NCBI GenBank assembly: GCA_903890265.1
Contig: CAITAM010000213.1
Span: 1 to 8,997, forward strand
Direction: 5' to 3'
From: an uncultured Pseudomonadota bacterium
Lineage (GTDB): Bacteria > Pseudomonadota > Gammaproteobacteria > Steroidobacterales > Steroidobacteraceae
Length of the DNA: 8,997 nucleotides
Shown: positions 6,440 through 8,997 of the stretch, piece by piece
How the letters are laid out: each line of letters starts with the position of its first letter
Numbering within the stretch: the first letter of the stretch is position 1
Notes under the pieces: generated by a model
Seen by the model: only the letters and a program-made list of their open reading frames with translations
Told to the model about the DNA's origin: nothing
The model's database searches: none
Program-made: the position numbers and the translations under genes

Positions 6440-7189
6440 ATGAATCTTTCGCGAAAAGTCCTGCATCTCGCCTACGGCGCCTACTGCTGGGTCCTTTTCT
6501 TTGCGCTGGGTATACCCTGCTTTCTGCTGACCCTGGTCGTCCCGGGCCTGACCGCGCGTCGACACGTGACGCAGGCGACGGCGCGCAGTTTCCTCGCCCT
6601 CGCCGGTTGGCGCCCGCGCGTCAGCGGGCTTGAGGTGCTGCCGAGCGGCGCCTGCGTGGTCGTCGCGAACCACGCAAGCTACCTCGATGGCATTGTCCTC
6701 CATGCCGTGCTGCCGGTGCGCTTTGCGTTCATCATCAAGAAGGAGATGGTTTCCGTCCCGCTCGCCGGCTTCGTACTGAAACGCGTCGGCTCCGAATTCG
6801 TTGACAGGGTCAACCGACACCGCGCGGCGGCGGACGTGAAGCGGGTGCTTAGCCGGGCGGCCCGTGGCGAAGCGCTGGCATGCTTTCCCGAGGGCACGTT
6901 CGCCGCGCATCCCGGCGTACACAAATTCCATGCCGGCGCCTTTGTTGCGGCCGCCCGCTCCGGCCTCGACGTCGTGCCCACGGTGATCCTTGGCACTCGC
7001 GACATCCTGCCTGACGGGCGCAAGCTGCCTCGGCCGGGCCGCATCGACGTCGAACTGCTGACGTGCCTGCCGGTCACGGCCACCGACGAGCGGGACGCCG
7101 CCGTGAACCTGCGCCTTGAGGCCCGGCGCATTATCCTTGAGCGTCTGGGTGAACCAGACCTCGACACCGGGCCGCGCGGGCGGCATTGA
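6440..7189 (+). CDS. PlsC-family lysophospholipid acyltransferase (1-acylglycerol-3-phosphate acyltransferase-like)
   Basis: Proteins of this family move an acyl chain from acyl-CoA or acyl-ACP onto a lysophospholipid or a similar acceptor at the inner membrane. The 249 residues begin with a hydrophobic segment (about 12-36) that probably anchors the protein. Acyltransferase motif I is NHASYLD with H78 and D83 (HX4D). A KKEMVSVPLAG block near 100-110 and EFVDR near 119-123 are the expected acceptor-site region. Motif III is FPEGT (149-153) and motif IV is VVPTVI (178-183). The start may be ATG 6440 or the adjacent TTG 6437; GGGGAG at 6424-6429 is 10 or 7 nt away respectively. It precedes the dehydrogenase homologue by 46 nt on the same strand. 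The exact acceptor cannot be told from sequence. Confidence 0.9.
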   Translation: MNLSRKVLHLAYGAYCWVLFFALGIPCFLLTLVVPGLTARRHVTQATARSFLALAGWRPRVSGLEVLPSGACVVVANHASYLDGIVLHAVLPVRFAFIIKKEMVSVPLAGFVLKRVGSEFVDRVNRHRAAADVKRVLSRAARGEALACFPEGTFAAHPGVHKFHAGAFVAAARSGLDVVPTVILGTRDILPDGRKLPRPGRIDVELLTCLPVTATDERDAAVNLRLEARRIILERLGEPDLDTGPRGRH

Positions 7190-7235
7190 TGACGCGGGGC
7201 GTATGATCGGGGTGCCTCCCGCTGCGGAGTATCGG

Positions 7236-8306
7236 ATGCAACTGTTCTCCTCACTCGCCGAGTTCGGCCATGAACAGCTCACGCTGCTCGCGGGACGTGC
7301 CTGTGGCCTGCGCGCCCTCATCGGCTTGAATGACACCCGGCCCGGCCCCGTCCTTGCCCCGCTTCGAGTCTGGCCCTATGCCGCCGACGCCGATGCGTTC
7401 GCCGACACCCTTCGCCGTGCCCGGGCGCTGTCGGTGAAGGCAGCGCTCGCGGGTACGGATTTCGGCGGCGGCGCGATCACGGTGATCGCCAATCCGGAGC
7501 AGGGCGCCACCGAGGCGGCCATGCGCACGCTCGGCAGGCACGTGGCCGGGCTTGCCGGGCGACTCGTCGTGACCGACGAGCCGGGCACGCGACCGGAGTC
7601 GCTCGCGTGGCTTTCCCGCGAGACCACGCACCTGCTGACGCTTGACGAGGACACCCGCGCCGACTGGACGGCGCTCGGCGCGTGGCACGGGCTGCGCGCC
7701 TGCCTCGGCCGGGCGCTGGGCCACGAGGATTACTCCCGTGCCTCCTTCGCCGTCCAGGGCGCGGGCCGGGTCGGCCAGCGTCTGGTCCGGCTGCTCCGGG
7801 CCACCGGCGCCCGGGTCTGGGTATCGGACCTGAATGATGCGCGTACCGAAGCCCTGGTCGCGGCCACCGGCGCGGAGGCGGTCCCGATGCAGCAGATCTA
7901 CGACCTGCCCGCCCAGGTGTTCTGCCCCTGCGCGATGAGCGGCGCACTGAACGAGGACACGATCCCCCGCCTGCGCGCATCGATCGTCGCCGGCACCGCG
8001 AACGACGCCCTGAAGAATGATGCCGCCGCCGCGCTCCTGGCCGAGCGTGGCATCCTCTATGCGCCTGATTTTGCGATCAACGCCGGCGATCTGGTAGCGA
8101 TCAGCCTGCTACGCGACAGCGCGAGCCGGGCCGACATCGAGACCGCGGTGAGCGGAATTGCCGCCACCCTCGATCGTGTGTTCACGCGCGCCGACAGCGA
8201 CCGGACGCTGGTCACGGCCGCCGCCGCCCGGCTCGCCGCCGAGCGCGTCGCGGCCCTCCACGCTGCCGTTCCGGCCGCCGGACGCTCGCGGACCCCGCCG
8301 GGCTGA
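7236..8306 (+). CDS. Glu/Leu/Phe/Val dehydrogenase-family protein, leucine dehydrogenase-like, catalytic lysine missing
   Basis: True members oxidatively deaminate an amino acid with NAD(P)+. This 356-residue protein aligns with Bacillus leucine dehydrogenase over its whole length. The NAD domain is well kept: GAGRVG (175-180), an acidic strand end SDLND (197-201), CPCAMSGALNEDTIP (230-244), GTANDAL (253-259) and YAPDFAINAGD (275-285). In the substrate domain K68 (SVKAALAG) matches the substrate-binding lysine. The glycine-rich loop reads GGGAITVI instead of GGGK or GGAK, so the catalytic lysine is absent. The conserved GGTR is APLR (41-44), and the catalytic aspartate position reads glutamate (DEPGT, E115). 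It may be inactive or have altered chemistry. The ATG at 7236 has GGAG 6 nt upstream; ATG 7203 is an in-frame alternative. Confidence 0.85.
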   Translation: MQLFSSLAEFGHEQLTLLAGRACGLRALIGLNDTRPGPVLAPLRVWPYAADADAFADTLRRARALSVKAALAGTDFGGGAITVIANPEQGATEAAMRTLGRHVAGLAGRLVVTDEPGTRPESLAWLSRETTHLLTLDEDTRADWTALGAWHGLRACLGRALGHEDYSRASFAVQGAGRVGQRLVRLLRATGARVWVSDLNDARTEALVAATGAEAVPMQQIYDLPAQVFCPCAMSGALNEDTIPRLRASIVAGTANDALKNDAAAALLAERGILYAPDFAINAGDLVAISLLRDSASRADIETAVSGIAATLDRVFTRADSDRTLVTAAAARLAAERVAALHAAVPAAGRSRTPPG

Positions 8307-8320
8307 ACGGCGACTTTTGC

Positions 8321-8336
8321 GCTGCCGCATGGCAGC
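8321..8336 (+). terminator. Possible weak terminator hairpin after the dehydrogenase homologue
   Basis: GCTGCC and GGCAGC form a 6-bp perfect stem with loop GCAT, starting 15 nt after the TGA stop. There is no U-tract after it, so intrinsic termination would be weak. It may only stabilise the upstream mRNA. Confidence 0.3.
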
Positions 8337-8412
8337 ATAGGCCTCGGCCAGCGAGCGGGCCCGGCTTACCCCGGGCAGGACGGCACGCCGGCCCGGCAGC
8401 GTGCGTCTTGAC

Positions 8413-8427
8413 GCGCCGAACCGGCGC
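8413..8427 (+). repeat. Inverted repeat in the thiolase leader
   Basis: GCGCCG and CGGCGC form a 6-bp stem with loop AAC, about 20 nt upstream of the thiolase ribosome site. It overlaps the only -35-like box (TTGACG). It could be an operator half-site pair or an mRNA hairpin, or chance in GC-rich DNA. Confidence 0.3.
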
Positions 8428-8447
8428 TTACCGAACGGGCACCGCCC

Positions 8448-8453
8448 GGAGGA
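8448..8453 (+). promoter_or_regulatory. Strong ribosome-binding site of the thiolase gene
   Basis: GGAGGA lies 7 nt before the ATG at 8461, a near-ideal Shine-Dalgarno match that fixes the start. Confidence 0.8.
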
Positions 8454-8460
8454 CTCCAAC

Positions 8461-8997
8461 ATGAATCAGGATTCGATCGTCATTCTGGCGGCCAAGCGGA
8501 CGCCGATGGGCAGCTTCCAGGGCGTACTCTCCGGCGCGACCGCGCCGCAGCTCGGCGCCGCGGCGATCGGTGCCGCGCTGACCGCGTCCGGCGTGCCCGC
8601 CTCCGACATCCACGAGGTGGTGATGGGCTGCGTCCTGCCGGCCGGCCTCGGCCAGGCGCCGGCCCGCCAGGCGGCGATCGGCGCCGGCATTCCCAACGGC
8701 ACGCCGACCACCACCATCAACAAGATGTGCGGCTCCGGCATGAAGGCCGTGATGATGGCGGCGGACGGCCTGCGGACCGGGGATTCCCAGTTCGCCGTCG
8801 CCGGCGGCCTCGAGTCGATGACGAATGCGCCGTACCTCCTGCTCAAGGCTCGCGGCGGCTACCGCATGGGCCACGGCGAAATCCTCGACCATATGTTCTA
8901 CGACGGCCTGCAGAGCCCGTGGGACGGCCAGCTGATGGGCTGTTTTGCCGAGAACACCTCGCAGAAATACGGTTTCACGCGCGAAATGCAGGACGCG
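8461..8997 (+). CDS. Acetyl-CoA C-acyltransferase (thiolase), N-terminal 179 residues (3' end outside window)
   Basis: Thiolases join or split acyl-CoA and acetyl-CoA. The visible 179 residues carry the N-terminal signatures: ILAAKRTPMGSFQG (8-21), GCVLPAGLGQAPARQAA (56-72), the nucleophile C90 in INKMCGSGMKAV, and GGLESMTNAPYLL near 115-127. This pattern fits the short-chain biosynthetic type (acetoacetyl-CoA thiolase) as much as other degradative acetyl-CoA acetyltransferases. The second catalytic Cys and the His lie in the missing half of the usual protein of about 390 residues. It follows the dehydrogenase homologue by 154 nt, so a shared pathway such as branched-chain amino acid or short acyl-CoA breakdown is possible but unproven. 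Confidence 0.95.
   Translation, partial: MNQDSIVILAAKRTPMGSFQGVLSGATAPQLGAAAIGAALTASGVPASDIHEVVMGCVLPAGLGQAPARQAAIGAGIPNGTPTTTINKMCGSGMKAVMMAADGLRTGDSQFAVAGGLESMTNAPYLLLKARGGYRMGHGEILDHMFYDGLQSPWDGQLMGCFAENTSQKYGFTREMQDA

Larger units (their letters stand above)
8307..8460. other. Intergenic region with two hairpins before the thiolase gene
   Basis: These 154 nt separate two genes on the same strand. They contain two short perfect inverted repeats (8321-8336 and 8413-8427) and a strong ribosome site at the right end. TTGACG at 8408-8413 resembles a -35 but has no convincing -10. No T-rich terminator tail is present. Confidence 0.5.

Noticed and set aside
6215..7336. 373-codon minus-strand open frame opposite the acyltransferase gene
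   Set aside because: Antisense to a gene with clear acyltransferase motifs; no ribosome site or recognisable domain.

Overview
The window is ordinary core chromosome of a high-GC gammaproteobacterium. The evidence is the queA-tgt-yajC order, the xerD-dsbC pair, an FdxA-type seven-iron ferredoxin and a CCA-encoding tRNA-Leu. The sequence does not fix the genus; a lineage near Xanthomonadales, Nevskiales or Steroidobacterales would fit, but that is inference. No CRISPR array, insertion sequence, prophage or integrase island is visible. XerD here is the housekeeping chromosome-dimer recombinase.

The left part (1-3081) reads on the minus strand. A secreted double-PDZ protein is followed by queA and tgt, which make queuosine at the wobble base of tRNA. 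The truncated start of yajC, a Sec translocon accessory subunit, comes last. The spacings are 38 nt, a 4-nt overlap and 41 nt, so one operon is likely.

The centre-left part (3118-4257) reads on the plus strand. It carries tRNA-Leu(CAA), a zinc-ribbon NUDIX hydrolase and the ferredoxin fdxA. Extended -10 promoter candidates lie before the tRNA and before fdxA.

The centre part (4280-6187) reads on the minus strand, with xerD followed by dsbC as in E. coli. recJ does not follow: dsbC instead meets fdxA tail to tail, with 22 nt between them. dsbC appears to have its own extended -10 promoter.

The right part (6440-8997) reads on the plus strand. It holds a PlsC-family membrane acyltransferase, a Glu/Leu/Phe/Val-type dehydrogenase homologue and the first 179 residues of a thiolase. 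The dehydrogenase homologue is the most unusual gene here. Its NAD-binding half is intact, but the catalytic lysine and the conserved Gly-Gly of the substrate half are gone. It may be a pseudo-enzyme or have changed chemistry.

No gene-free stretch exceeds 300 nt; the longest is 252 nt, between xerD and the acyltransferase. I see no clearly new multi-gene system in this window.
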